A stretch of 64,000 nt of DNA, taken from contig OX457068.1 of the NCBI GenBank assembly GCA_949752795.1, forward strand, positions 58,965,582-59,029,581, read 5' to 3'. This document shows, piece by piece, positions 1 through 11,617 of this stretch. Position numbers and translations under genes: made by a program. Origin of the DNA: Hyperoodon ampullatus (Eukaryota > Chordata > Mammalia > Artiodactyla > Ziphiidae). How positions within the stretch are numbered: the first letter of the stretch is position 1; the number at the start of each line of letters is the position of its first letter. The notes beneath the pieces are model-generated. The model was given only the letters and a program-made list of their open reading frames with translations, was not told where the DNA came from and did not search any database.

Positions 1-814
1 CTGTAAAGGTTTTAATTTCTCTGTCAAATCTGAATGAGATCCTTGCTGGGTAGAGTAATCTTGGTTTTACATTTTTCTCTTTCATCACTTTAAATATGTC
101 CTGCCACTCCCTTCTGGTTTGCAGAGTTTCTGCTGAAAGATCAGCTCTTAACATTATGGGGATTCCCTTGTATGTTATTTGTTGTTTTTCCCTTGCTGCT
201 TTTAATATTTTTTCTTTGTATTTAATTTTTGATAGTTTGATTAATATGTGTCTTGGCATATTTCTCCTTGGATTTATCATGTATGGGACCCTCTGCACTT
301 CCTGGAATTAATTGACTATTTCCTTTTCCATGTTAGGGACGTTTTTCAACTATAATCTCTTCAAATATTTTCTCAGTCCCCTTCTTTTACTCTTCTTCTT
401 CTGAGACCCCTATATTTCGAATGTTGGTGTGTTTAGTGTTGTCCCAGATGTCTCTGAGACTGTCCTCCATTCTCTTTTCTTTATTCTGCTCTGTGGTAGT
501 TATTTCCACTATTTTATCTCCCAGGTCACTTCTCCGTTCTTCTGCTTCAGTTATTCTGCTATTGATTCCTTCTAGAGAATTTTTAATTTCCTTTATCGTG
601 CTGTTCATCTTTTTTGTTTGTTCTTTATTTCTTCTAGGTCCTTGTTAAACGTTTCTTTTATTTTCTCCATTCTCTTTCCAAGATTTTGGATCATCTTTAC
701 TATCATTACTCTAAATGCTTTTTCAGGTAGACTGCCTATTTCCTCTTCATTTGTTTGGTCTGATGGGTTTTTACCTTGATCCTTCATCTTCTGTGTATTT
801 CTCTGTCTTCTCAT
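1..814 (-). pseudogene. L1-A ORF1 remnant (RNA-binding chaperone ORF1p)
   Basis: ORF1p is the trimeric nucleic-acid chaperone that packages L1 RNA. The start is placed at 814, giving MRRQRNTQKMKDQGKN at the N-terminus, as in L1-E. The coiled-coil part follows (KMIQNLGKRMEKIKETFNKD, then EIKNSLEGINSRITEAEE). The reading frame shifts or stops near 605 and again before 387. The C-terminal RNA-binding part continues toward position 1 in broken frames and is cut by the window start. It is a decayed copy of a family protein of about 340 residues and is not a host gene. Confidence 0.85.
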
Positions 815-1638
815 TTTGCTTAACTTACTGTGTGTGGGGTCTTCTATTCACAGGCTGCAGGTTCGTAGTTCCCATTGTTTTTGGTGTGTGTCCCCAATGG
901 GTAAGGTTGGTACAGTTGGTTGTGTAGGCTTCCTTGTGGTTGGGACTGGTGACTTTTTTCTAGTGAATGAGGCTCGATCTTGTGTTTCTGGTGTCAGGAC
1001 CACATCTGTTTGTGTGTTTTAGGGTGTCTCTGAACTTAGTATGGTTTTAGGCAGCCTCTCTTCTAATGGGTGGGGTTGTTTTCCTTTCTTGCTAGATGTT
1101 TGGCAAAGTGTGTCAAGCACTGTAGCTTGCTGGTTATTGAGTGGAGTGGAGTCTTAGCATTGAGATGGAGATCTCTGGGAGAGCTCTCACCATTTGATAT
1201 TATGTGGGGCCAGGAGGTCTCTGGTGGACCAATGCCCTGAACTCAGCTCTCCCATCTAAGAGGCTCAGGACTGACACCTGGCCGAAGCACCAAGCACCTA
1301 TCATCCACAGAGCTCAGAAGAAAAGGGAGAAGAAAAAAGAGAGAAAGGAGAAAGAAAAAATAAAATAAAGTAAAATATTTAAAATGAATAATGAAAAAAT
1401 ATTATAAAAAATAAAAAAATAAAAAGTAATAAAAAAAGTAAAAGAGAGCAACCAAACCAAAAGACAAATCCACCAATGGTAACAAGCACTAAAATCTATA
1501 TTAAACACCTCTCCCCCCCCAAAAAAAAACTAAACTAAAACGGACAGTGAGAACCCTAACACAAATGGTGAAAGCAAAGCTATACAGACCAAATCACAGA
1601 AAGAAGCATATATACACACTCACAAAAAGGGAAAAAAG

Positions 1639-1640
<2 letters not shown>

Positions 1641-1691
<51 letters not shown>
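1641..1691. repeat. (TA)n microsatellite inside L1-A 5' UTR
   Basis: About 25 uninterrupted TA units lie in an A-rich part of the L1-A 5' UTR. The array is inside the L1 and so younger than it. It is probably length-polymorphic. Confidence 0.97.
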
Positions 1692-1694
<3 letters not shown>

Positions 1695-2982
1695 AAAAAA
1701 GAAGAGCAACCTAATAAATAACTAAATCTACCAATGATAATAAACTCTAAATACTAAACTAAGAGAAACATAACACCAGGAACAAATTAGTTCAGAAAGC
1801 AAACCCCAAGTCTACAGTTGCTCTCAGTTTTTGGATGATTCATTGCCTATTCAGGTATTTCACAAATGTAGGATACATCAAGTTGACTGTGGAAATTTAA
1901 TCTCCTGTTCCTGTGGCTGCTGGGAGAAATTTTCCTTTATCTTCTTTGTTCACACAGGTCCTGTGTTTCTGCTTTGGATTTGGCCCTGCCTCTGCATGTA
2001 GGTTGCCTGAGGATGTCTGTTCCCCACCCAACAGGACGAGGTTAAAGGAGCAGCTGATTTGGGGATGCTGGCTCACTCAGTCCAGTGGGAGGGAGGGGTA
2101 CAGAATACAAGGTGAGCCTGTCAGGGCAGAGGCTGCCATGATGTTGCAATAGCCTGAGGCAAGTCGTGTGTTTTCCTGGGGAAGTTGTCCCCGGATCACG
2201 GGATCCTGGCAGGCTGCACAGGCTCCTGGGAAGGGAGGTGTGGATAGTGACTTGTGCTTGCATGCAGGCTTCTTGGTGGTTGCAGCAGCAGCTTTAGCAT
2301 TTCATGCCAGGTTCTGTTGTCTGTGCTGATAGTCACAGCTCACACCCATATCTGGAACTTGTTTAGGTGGTGTTCTGAATCCCCTCTCCTTGGGCACCCC
2401 AAAACAATTGTCTCTTGAATTTTAGGCAGTTCCAAACTTTTTCCCTGACTCCCTCCCAGCTAGCTGTGGTGCACTAGCCCCTTTCAGGCTGTGTTCATTC
2501 AGCCATCTCCAGCCTGTTTTTTTGGGATCTGAACTCTGATGCCCTAGCCTCAGCTCCCAGCCCCCAACTGCCCCAGAAGGTGAGCAAATTAGCTTCTCAG
2601 TGTGGCAAGTGCCGATCAGCACTGATCCTCTGTGCAGGAATCTCTCCACTTTGCCCTCTGCACCCCTGTCACTGCACTCTCCTTCATGGCTCTGAAGCTT
2701 CCACCAAGCCCAGCCCCCATCTCCGCCAGTGAAGGGGCTCCCTAGTCTGTGGAAACTTTTCCTCTTTCACAGCTCCCTCCCAGAGGTTCAGGTCCCAACC
2801 CTATTCTTTTGTCTCTGTTTTTTCTTTTGCCCTACCCATGTAAGTGGGGAGTTTCTTGCCTTTTGGGAAGTCTGAGGTCTTCTGCTAGTGTTCAGTAGGT
2901 GTTCTGTAGGAGTTGTTCCATACGTAGATGTGTTTTTGATGTATTTGTGGGGAGGAAGGTGATCTCCATGTCTTATTCCTCT

Positions 2983-2991
2983 GCCATCTTG
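2983..2991 (-). promoter_or_regulatory. YY1-like site at the L1-A 5' end
   Basis: On the minus strand this reads CAAGATGGC, about 12 bases inside the element's first base. In other mammalian L1s the YY1 site at this place positions transcription start. The motif is intact here. The corresponding positions in L1-C (CCAAGATGATGG) and L1-D (CCAACATGG) are altered. Function is inferred from family knowledge only. Confidence 0.45.
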
Positions 2992-3036
2992 AAGGTCCCT
3001 CCTCAGAACACAGGGATTTTAAAACCCATCTCTTAA

Positions 3037-3340
3037 TGGACTTGAGGACCCAGGGAGGGGGAAGGGTAAGCGGGGATGAAGTGAGACAATAACATCAACA
3101 TATATACACTACCAAATGTAAAATAGATAACTAGTGGGAATCAGCTACATAGCACAGTGTGATCAGCTCAGTGCTTTGTGACCACCTAGAGCGGTGGGAT
3201 AAGGAGGGTAGGAGGGAAGCTCAAGATGGAGAGGATATGGGGTTATATGTATACATATAGCTGATTAACTTTGTTATACAGCAGAAGTAACACAACATTG
3301 TAAAGCAATTTTACTCCAATAAAGATGTTAAAAAAACACA
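3037..3340 (+). mobile_element. 5'-truncated L1 3' UTR fragment
   Basis: The segment starts at GGACTTGAGGACCCAGGG and ends at CCAATAAAGATGTTAAAAAA. It matches the 3' UTR piece at 45055-45360 (plus strand) and the reverse complement of the L1-E 3' end at 48290-48590. The polyadenylation signal AATAAA is at 3318-3323. The A tail is only six bases. It lies head-to-tail against the 5' end of L1-A on the opposite strand, with about 35 unexplained bases between them. Confidence 0.85.
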
Positions 3341-3429
3341 CACTCTCCCTTTCTTTAGCTTACAAGCTAGGTTAGAGAAATATATAAACAATAATGTTTA
3401 TTAAAAGTCACCCATAATTTTACCAAAGA

Positions 3430-4042
3430 AATCACAGATAATAGTTCGGTGAATTTCCATTTAGCTTTTTAATCCTGTATGGTGTAATACTTTATTTACG
3501 TATTTATTTATCTACTATGATTGTGATCCTGCCAAACATATCATTGGTCTCCTAATTTTTTGCTTTCGTTTTATGTTAAAAATGTTTCCTATGCCATTTT
3601 CAAAATATACTTAATCTCCTCATAACATACTATAATTTATTGAAATATTCATTTTTGTTAAATATTTACATTTTTATAATGTTTCATTGTTGTAATTAAC
3701 ACTTTGATGAACATCACTCAACATCAATCTATAATTCAATGCTTATTTTCTCAGAGTAAATTCTCAGATGTGAAATGTCTGAATTGAAACGTATCAACAT
3801 TTTTAGTGATTTGGGCACATACTGCCAAACTTTTCTCCTAAAAACACCAACTTATAATCCAACTTATAATAGTTGAGAAGACCCAACTATTTCATAAAAG
3901 ATTCCTTGTCAACTTTGATATTATCTTGGATTTAAAAAGATCTTTGCCAATTTGATAGGTGAAAATATGTCATTGTTTTTATTTGCATTATTTATAACAT
4001 TGAACATTTTCTCTTCTATTTAACGGATATTTTTTTGTGGAT

Positions 4043-4078
<36 letters not shown>

Positions 4079-4150
4079 GTGTGTATGAGAGATAGAGAGT
4101 CATTTCATCATGACTTTTGCCCACTTTTCTATTTCTGTGAATAGCCTTTA
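3430..4150 (-). mobile_element. Ancient L1-like fragment (antisense ORF2 3' part)
   Basis: Diverged sequence resembles the antisense 3' part of old mammalian L1 ORF2. Recognisable blocks are near 3690 (AACACTTTGATGAACATCA), 3755-3830 and 3945-4000 (TTTGATAGGTGAAAATATG), then GCCCACTTTTCTAT near 4120. It contains the TG microsatellite at 4045-4084. The assignment rests on remembered consensus order, so the subfamily is not given. Confidence 0.6.
4045..4084. repeat. (TG)n microsatellite
   Basis: About 20 TG units with one interruption (GTGCGT) lie inside the ancient L1-like fragment. Confidence 0.95.
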
Positions 4151-6259
4151 ATAATTACTTATAATAATTATTATTTTTGAGGTCACAGGAAAACTTCTAA
4201 TCAAAATAAATTTGATCTGGATATTAATGAAGCATTATAGCTAGGATTTATTTTTACCCAGATCCAACATTACAGGAAGAAATTTGGAATCTCATTACTT
4301 TTTTTCTTTTTACTGTATTTTAAAATAGGTTCAAGTTATTAGACATAAACTTTAAAAGCTGATTACTTTCTTCTAATAACTGGTTTGAGTTTTAAACCAA
4401 AAGTCTATTTATTGGTCAACATTGCTTTATAACATACAACCTTCTATCTGGTTGGAGCTATTGAAATTCAGACATAGACTTCCAGAAGAAAATGTCTGGT
4501 TTCTGTTTTCTGTTTTTTGTTTTGTTTTGTTTTGTTTTAAGACAGCAAATAGTACCTTTCATTATATTATAAAGAGATAATCTTTAAATGTATGGAAGTA
4601 TTTAATAAACATAATTAAAACTTGCGAGTCTTTAGCTTGCTCACTCATCTCTCTGCTATCCACAAAAACGGGGTAAGCACATCATTCCCCATGGGTATAA
4701 TTTCACTCCTCCATTACATTCTTCCTCTTCCCCTACAGTCATCCATGAGATAGAGTCCCTTTTATTGCTAATCCTTCAGTATAAAAAATCTTATTTTAAT
4801 CTGTTTTTTCTACATCATTCACTGCTTTAAAAAATATTTTTCCTCAAACAGGAGAAGGAAGGTCTCTTGCTTCACGATATCTTGCATATTTTTTTTAATA
4901 GTAGCTCTAATTTGTAGAGCTAAGAGGTACTCTTACTATTCTGGAATGAATATTCATTTTAGAATAGTAATTATTCATTACAATGCAGCAAAGAAAATAT
5001 ATTTTCATGTTAAAAGAGTTTATATCTAGCCTCATAAATAAGACGTTTCATGCACCTAACCTAACAGCATGTTGTTATCCAAATGCCTCATTATAAGAAA
5101 GTTACCAGTTGTCAGAGAAATAATGTCTGAGGCCCTTGAAAGCAAGACTATTTGGCATACAACTGTAAATGAGTGTGCTCTGTCTTGGGGTATCAAAAAT
5201 TAGCCTTGGTTTTATCTAGTATGGTGAGAGTGTAGTCAGGGAGAAGCACCCACATGGGTCACTTCTTCAAAAAGTTCATTCATTGAGAATGTCAGAATAA
5301 ATGCATGAAACCGCACAGGACGCTCCCGGTACAAAAGCCCCTCCACGTTCCCTTTTTCTTGTTTATGAGGGAAAAGGCTTTGGTCTCCTATGCCTTCCTT
5401 GAGTTCCAAAGAGCAGGCTTAAGCAGTTATTAGGACAATAGAGTCAGCGGACTCCTAGTTCCTCCTGAAGGAATATAGGTAATAATCTGATGCATATCTC
5501 TGAGTTGTTCTGCAGAAATTAAGACCCCCATCTGGTGGAGGATGCTGACTACATGCTGACCACAAGCAAGCAAGTGAGGCCTCACTGTACATTGGGCACA
5601 GGAACTTGAGTTTGATCACATACACAGATAAAAATGCCATCACATTCATGAAAAAATAAACAAATACTATTAAAAAATTAGCTGTAGAGGAGAATTCACT
5701 CTAAGGAAGATCAATTCTGGAATCCGCATAAGGAAGAATATATTAGTGATAGTTACTTTGCTCATGGGTTGCTCAAATAAGTCTTTATACGTCAGCTTCG
5801 TCAATAAAACAAGATCAAGGCCAGAATTTTTAAACAACCTTCCAATGATGTGCCTGTATCTAATGTAAGGCAGTGGGGGAGAACTTATCCTGCAGCTGTA
5901 GTCAGTACTTCCTGGTCACTGGCAATAAACACATAGGTCTTGTGTCTTCCTAAGTTTAAAATAAGGCTGCTCTTGACCCTAAGATTGTTTTTTTTTTTTT
6001 CCCATCTCCCTATCCTTACTTTATTCTCTACCTACTCCCTCTTCATTCCTGGCTTTTATCCAATTCCTCATTTCTGTACTCATGGCTCACCCTTGCTTGA
6101 CTTGTACTTGTTTACCCTAATCTTGATCAATTTCATCAACTTTATCAGTCCTCTATTTCCTATTTACAAACTGGAAGTCTGGCTGCTCACACTCAGCATC
6201 ATATTTATTAGTCAAACCTTTCAGCTTTCCCTTCAATATGTCTCTAGAATATAATTATT
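4151..6259. other. Non-coding, mostly unassigned
   Basis: I see no gene. There is a TTTTG pentanucleotide run at about 4513-4537 and a T run at 5987-6000. The stretch 5270-5640 is less AT-rich than its surroundings and has the texture of an old LTR (a long non-repetitive block with short stop-rich frames), but I cannot assign a family. An open frame of 104 codons at 5940-6254 is hydrophobic because the strand is pyrimidine-rich and shows no family resemblance. Confidence 0.5.
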
Positions 6260-6850
6260 TCACAGTACCTCCATTGTTACCACTTTCCTCTAAAGCCACC
6301 ATCACTGAATTCCTCATTTGTTACAAATAGTCTCTGAAATGGTCACTCTGTTTCCACCTTGGTCTATATGACAAGCTGAAAGATCCTTACTTTCCTGACC
6401 TCATTTTCTATTAACACTATTTTTCTACTCCGTTCAAAGTGGTCTCTTTAGTAGTCCTCTACCTTGCCAGCAGACTTCTGTATTAGGGTCATTGTAATTG
6501 CTGTTTCCGCTACCTGGAAGGTCCTTCCTCAGAAAAAAAAAAAAAAAAGTAATGATTATTTGTTTCATATTTCTTAGATATTATCAGGGATTTTTTCTCT
6601 GACCTTCTTGTATAAAAATATACCCTATCTATCTCTATCTCCCTTCCCTGCATCATCTTTTATCATAATGCATCTCATCTTTGAACAGAGCATGCATTTA
6701 TTGTTTATCTCTTCTTCTAGAATGTAGTCTTCATGAGGGCAAGTTATCTTTTTAAAACATTTGTACTACTTAATCTCCCAGTATCTGGCACTGAATGGTC
6801 CCATAATAAATGTGTGAAAGAAGAAAGTAGAATGAATAAATGAATTTATA
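6260..6850 (+). mobile_element. L2 (LINE-2) 3' part
   Basis: The order of blocks fits the L2 3' region: a CTACCTGGAAGGTCCTTCCT block near 6510, then AGAATGTAGTCTTCATGAGG near 6719, then TATCTGGCACTGAATGG near 6782, and an end in AATAAATGAATTT near 6834. An A run of about 16 bases interrupts it near 6533. It is an old, inactive copy. Confidence 0.7.
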
Positions 6851-7560
6851 ATCTTTCTACCTCTTAACTGTATTGGAAGTAATATATATAGGGCCCTCAA
6901 ATACTTAAACATTAAAATAAAATTTTAATCTTACTCTCAGCACAGTTGTCCAGCAAGGAAAATAAATATATAAGACAATTTGCTATGTATAAAGTCACCA
7001 AATGACCAATAAGTAAGAGGAGTATTTCTGGGATGATACATTTATTTACTCATATCCCATTTCATCCCACTCATTGAAGCTACTTAGAAAAGATAAAAGA
7101 AGGAAATTAGTAGTGAAGTAAATGAGACAAATGAAAAACAAGATCAGCAAAGGATGAAATTAATACATATAACTGCAGGCAGAGGTTGCTCATCTAGCTT
7201 TAATTGTCCTCAGTTTAAAAGTAAAGAGGCAACACAGATCAGCTCAAGATTTACAATGTCCATGAAGACAAACAAACTTATGCAAGAAGTAAACTATTCT
7301 TGATGATGAGACATGAGTGATACATCCTGTATTGATCAATTTCCTTGGAAATGTCACTTTGCTATATCTGCTAACAAGAAGACTTGAATAAAGGGAGGAG
7401 ATGCCAGGAGACCTCTCTGGTAAAATAACTGAAAATACCAGGTATGTGATTTGCTAGCATTCCATACTTTTCCTTGCCTTTTACATTGTAACTTCTCTCA
7501 TAGATTACTGTTTTCCCAGCCAACTAGTATGAAAGATAATGGCTATTAAGCTACTAACTA
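6851..7560. other. Non-coding, nothing recognised
   Basis: AT-rich unique-looking sequence with no open frame of note, no tail and no terminal repeat. Confidence 0.5.
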
Positions 7561-7636
7561 TTTTATCCTCATTGCCTGGTGCATTATAACATTAATAAAC
7601 AGTTAAGAACAAAGGAATGAATGAATGAATGAATGT
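7561..7636 (+). mobile_element. L2/MIR-type 3' end with GAAT tail
   Basis: CATTGCCTGGTGCATTATAA followed by AATAAACAGTTAAG and five GAAT units at 7614-7635 matches the usual L2 terminus. Only the last 75 bases or so are recognisable. Confidence 0.5.
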
Positions 7637-8055
7637 TAAAGAAGAAGATAAGGACATTTTAGGGTCTGTGATGAGACATGGTGCTTATTGGAACTGGAGT
7701 GAGTGACCCAGGACAGTCAGCTCCATATTTGTGTTATTGGTGGGTATATGTACAAGTTGAAAAGACAATAGGAATATTGAATAAACCTCAAATGATCAAA
7801 TGGCTTTCTACTCTGTAATGAAAATCTGGCCAGCTCAAATGGAGTTCTGGTCCTAAAAGTCAGTATATTGATGTGACAGATATTAAGGTAGGAATTAAAC
7901 TTAATAAACATTGTCCTTAAATTCCAGAACTCCTGGGCATACTAATGTGTTCCAGCTGCTGGATATTACCTACTCCTAGAAATACTGGTCATGGGCGTAG
8001 GATGGACGTCTGAACTCTGACTTTTGCTCTCTGCTTAGCTTGAATTTTGCCCATC
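7637..8055. other. Non-coding, nothing recognised
   Basis: No convincing open frame or repeat family is visible. A 64-codon minus-strand frame at 7717-7911 is what chance would give. Confidence 0.5.
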
Positions 8056-8059
8056 TTCA

Positions 8060-8190
8060 TTTATTATTTATTTATTTAGAAATTACTTTTTAGCAAGCAT
8101 TTTCTAGATATTTGAGATAAAGTGAAAGAGCCACACTCTGCTCTCACATAGCTCAAGTTCATAGGGTAATGGACAAATAAAGCTGAAAAT
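8060..8190 (-). mobile_element. Probable L2/MIR fragment
   Basis: The order TTTATTTAGAAATTACTTTT, AGCAAGCATTTTCTAGATAT, then CTCACATAGCTCAAGTTCAT and GGACAAATAAAG resembles the antisense of an old L2/MIR-class 3' region. Divergence is high and the family is tentative. Confidence 0.4.
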
Positions 8191-8514
8191 TTAAAACTTT
8201 CCTGTAGCTTATGGGATAATTTCTTGGGAAACCCAGTGGACTTTTAGCCAATTGCTCCTCTAACAAGGTTGACTATTCAGTTTCTACTTCAAGGTGCCAA
8301 CTCAAACCAGAGCCTTAATTGCCTCAGGGTCAGCCTATGTGTCAGGCTCCCCAGTACTGACCCTGAGAACTAGCCTTCCAGTCAAGTATATTACCAGTCC
8401 AAGGATCACTTCAGACACTACAACCACTATTATACCTGAGATCATTCCCTAAAACCTGGCCTACTTTCTTTTACTGCTGCAGTAGACAGTATGTTTTACT
8501 GCACTTGAAAGACA

Positions 8515-8690
8515 AGGTGAGTTCAGCAAAACTAAGTTCTGATACTCATCAGAAATAAGACCTTGCAAAATTATTTAACCTCTCTGATCCACAGTCTGTA
8601 ATAATATGCCTTCCTCTAAAGGTTTCTGTGAAGGTCAAAGAAGATGTGATTTTATTCTATCACAATGCCTGGCATAGGAGCTCCTGTTTT
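8515..8690 (+). mobile_element. MIR SINE
   Basis: The MIR core is clear: CTTGCAAAATTATTTAACCT, then CTCTGATCCACAGTCTGTAA, and a 3' part with ACAATGCCTGGCATAGGAG near 8664. MIR is a tRNA-derived SINE mobilised by L2 and long extinct. The 5' head is too diverged to place exactly. Confidence 0.75.
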
Positions 8691-8699
8691 CTTTCATAA

Positions 8700-10415
8700 T
8701 TCCCATGAACATAAGTAAGGTGAGTAAACAATGTCTGAAAGAAGAAAGTATATGCTCAGGAAAACTGTAAAAGTGTTAACTCAATTTAGAAATTGAGGTG
8801 ATTCCACTGGAGAATACCCTTAAGTAAGTATTGAAAGCTATGATTTATTAGTAATGTTTGGGACAGAGTGACCTATCCCTTGGGAAATGTAGATGATGAT
8901 ATAGTTTCAAAATCACTCTTGCATATTATCTTGTATTCATTTCACACTTCAAAATACAGTGACTTAAATGCTGTATAGAAAGAAATTTACAATAGCTAAG
9001 AACCAACATGATTATTAATTGTTTTGAGTTCAAATCTATCAAGATGCTTATTAACCTATCTCTGTACAGCTCCCATAAAAATATTTAGGAATTAAATATA
9101 AAATTATTAAAAAGTGCTTTTCTAGAAAGGAGAAAAAGATGATTTATCTCATTTTTCTTTGAATTATGCCAGCTTTTGTGTATTTATGAATAGCACTGAA
9201 GTTTGGGGTGCCATTGTACACTTTAACTGTTGATTTGCACTTGAAATCCTCCAACTAGTGCAATCTAAAGTGGCAATTTAATTATATTTTTATTCATCAA
9301 TCTCCCTCACTTGCTCACACTTGACGTTCCTGAGGCTATGAGTCTTTATTAAGGTTGTAAAATGCTTCAACCTTCATAAAAGGCATAGTGACTTCCCATG
9401 AGGTTCAAAGCATTAATGATGAGATGAAATGCAAAATCACTATCTGAGAGCAGCATCTCTCTTACCACAGAAGCTATTCAAATCATCCAATTGAAAGGCG
9501 AACCTATACAAAAGCTAGTAAAGATTCTCCCTGGAGGTTGAAATATTGGACAAATTGCTTTTTGATGTTAACTGGGTGACAGCCAAATGATGCTGCTGGT
9601 TCACTATATTCCACCCCTGTAAGCTGGATAATTGATGATCTTTGGGTTCAGAGGTCAAAAGTTGTTTGGTGACTCTGCAATGAGAAACTTCACTGTGGAA
9701 ATGGACAAGTGGTAAGTATTTATTACTTGCCATTGTCTTGGTACCAAAGGCTTTAATAGGGAAACCATGCTTCATTCAGGGTTAGTGTCACATTTGCATT
9801 CAACTGTTCATGAAAACTTGTAAGTGTGTCAGTGGAAAATTAAATGTTGACAACTTGAGAAAATGTCACTTACGTAAAAACCAGTTTATGAAGACAGGGT
9901 CTTCCCTTCTCCCTTTCTAAAGCAAAGCAGTATGCAGCAATGTATGTAATACCCATAGGTGATGGTAGTGACAAATAAGTACCAATCTGTTTATTTCATC
10001 TTAGATTTAAAGCCTGTATTAAAAAGAGGCTCAAGTATGTGAGAGCCGAAAAGTCCATCTTTATCAGTCTTTACCCTAACTTCATATATGTAAACTTACT
10101 CATTTTTTTAATAATGGAAGAGAAATTTCTTTATGATTACATCAAAATCCAAATTCTTTTGTGTCAATTAGCATATTTATAATGAGATAGGTGTTCTTGG
10201 GCTTCTATTTCACAACATGATGATATGATATGTACTGTCAGAAAGACAAGGAACGTTAAAGGGATCTAAAAACTTATCTATTTCATGAGTCCACAAAGGC
10301 CCACCAAGGTATAAATGTGGAAATATAGGTTGATAATCATTTTCAATGTTCCATAACACTTGCTGGAAATTGTATCTCATACAAACTAGGCATTAAGGCA
10401 TGATAAACAAAACTG
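8700..10415. other. Non-coding, nothing recognised
   Basis: About 1.7 kb of unique-looking AT-rich sequence. The longest open frame (86 codons, minus strand, 9515-9775) has no family resemblance and no coding-like neighbours. Confidence 0.5.
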
Positions 10416-10529
10416 GTGCTCACTTCAGCAGCACATAGAAAAAAAATTGAAACATTACAGAGAAGATTATCATGACCTCTGAGCAAGGGTGACACAGAAA
10501 TTCATGAAGCATTCCATATTAAAAAAAAA
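10416..10529 (+). pseudogene. U6 snRNA retropseudogene
   Basis: The sequence follows U6 spliceosomal RNA over its whole length: GTGCTCACTTCAGCAGCACA at the 5' end, ACAGAGAAGATTATCATG in the middle (the ACAGAGA box is intact), and AAATTCATGAAGCATTCCAT at the 3' end, finishing at 10520. Nine A residues follow. Many CpG-type G-to-A and C-to-T changes and the A tail mark it as an L1-mobilised retrocopy. The sequence directly upstream shows no obvious TATA box or proximal element, so expression is unlikely. I saw no clear TSD. Confidence 0.93.
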
Positions 10530-10857
10530 GATTATTCCATCACACAGACTACTTTTATACTAGAATTTGCTAACTTGTAATATGGAATTTTCCTTTTGAA
10601 TGATAAGCAGGATTTCCTTATAAATTGGTCGGACACTGGTCACTTTTAGGAGAGTTAAACTCTAGTAATTATGACAGCTACATTGAAAAATAATTGTTCT
10701 ACAATTGTTTATCTTCAGTTAGTTTAAAATTCTTAATGTTTGTAAAACTAAATTATTTAGAGGGATGAGGCAGAGGGGTGGGCAATTTATTTTGTAAGAG
10801 TAAAATAAATGAATATGTATTGAATATTAAAAAACAAACAAGACAAAAACCCCAAAA

Positions 10858-11010
10858 GCAGCACTGGACTGAGAATCAGGAGACCTGGCTTCTGACAATG
10901 ACTCAGTCAATATCTATGACAATTTTAAAGAGTTGTTTTATTTACTTAAGTTTCTAATTTCTGGTCATACCAGATAATCACTAAGGCTTCTTCCAAGTTT
11001 AAACTTGGAA
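10858..11010 (+). mobile_element. MIR-family SINE
   Basis: GAATCAGGAGACCTGGCTTC near 10875 and CTAAGGCTTCTTCCAAGTTT near 10982 match the head and tail blocks of a MIR3/MIRb-type element. The middle is strongly diverged. Confidence 0.6.
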
Positions 11011-11286
11011 GCTACTTTCATAAAGAAGCCACATTCTTCATTGCTAAATGTGCTTTTTATTGGAGCATTTGAGTAATGCCTTCTAGTTCCTCCCCGTAGG
11101 GAATGTTTCAACTCTGGTTTCTAATGGAAAAGAGAAGCAAATATGGTAGCTGGAAAACTATGCTTAAGTCCACGTCCCTCACTATTTCCTATAGAATAAT
11201 ACAGAAAAACAAGTCAGTCAAAATTACACATGAAGGACACACTCAATGTACTTAGAGTATCACTTAATTTTAAAATAACTGGAACC

Positions 11287-11617
11287 AGACTTCCCTGGTG
11301 GCGCAGTGGTTAAGAATCTGCCTGCCAAGGCAGGGGACACAGGTTCAAGCCCTGGTCCGGGAAGATCTCACATGCTGCAAAGCAGCTAAGCCCATGTACC
11401 ACAACTACTGAGTCTACACTCTGAGCCCATGAGCCACAACGACTGAGCATGTGTTCTAGATCCTGGGAGCCACAACTACTGAAGTCTGCATGCCTAGAGC
11501 TCACGCTCCACAATGAACAGTAGCCCCCACTGGCCACAACTGGAGAAAGCCCGTGCACAGCAACTAAGATCCAATGCAGCCAAATAAACAAACAAACAAA
11601 CAAACAAACAAATAAGT
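11287..11617 (+). mobile_element. CHR-1-type tRNA-derived SINE
   Basis: The head is ACTTCCCTGGTGGCGCAGTG with an RNA polymerase III A box (TGGCGCAGTGG) and a B box near 11342 (GGTTCAAGCCC). The long tRNA-unrelated body with repeated CCACAACTACTGA-type motifs is that of the long CHR SINE. The tail is (AAAC)n at 11585-11610. Short flanks GGAACCA (11281) and GGACCA (11619) may be a TSD. It is a cetartiodactyl-specific family. Confidence 0.88.

Larger units (their letters stand above)
1..3002 (-). mobile_element. L1-A: LINE-1, 5' half (ORF1 and full 5' UTR)
   Basis: This is a non-LTR retrotransposon read on the minus strand. ORF1 lies at 1-814 and a 5' UTR of about 2.2 kb follows, ending near 3002 with the typical L1 head (reverse complement contains CAAGATGGCAGAGG). 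The ORF2 and 3' end would lie to the left of position 1, so the element is cut by the window edge. The segments 1-820 and 820-1310 match the corresponding parts of L1-E (52500-53330 and 53330-53820) closely, including the ORF1 N-terminus. A long TA microsatellite sits in the 5' UTR. The ORFs are broken, so it is not expected to be active. Confidence 0.92.

Noticed and set aside
5940..6254. 104-codon plus frame, very hydrophobic
   Set aside because: Lies in a pyrimidine-rich stretch starting before a T run, with no homology known to me, no splice signals judged convincing and an L2 fragment directly after it.
7614..7635. CRISPR-like or tandem array
   Set aside because: It is a GAAT microsatellite at an L2-type tail; no spacer structure exists anywhere in the window.
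11287..11360. tRNA gene
   Set aside because: The A and B boxes are those of a tRNA-derived SINE head; no cloverleaf can be completed.
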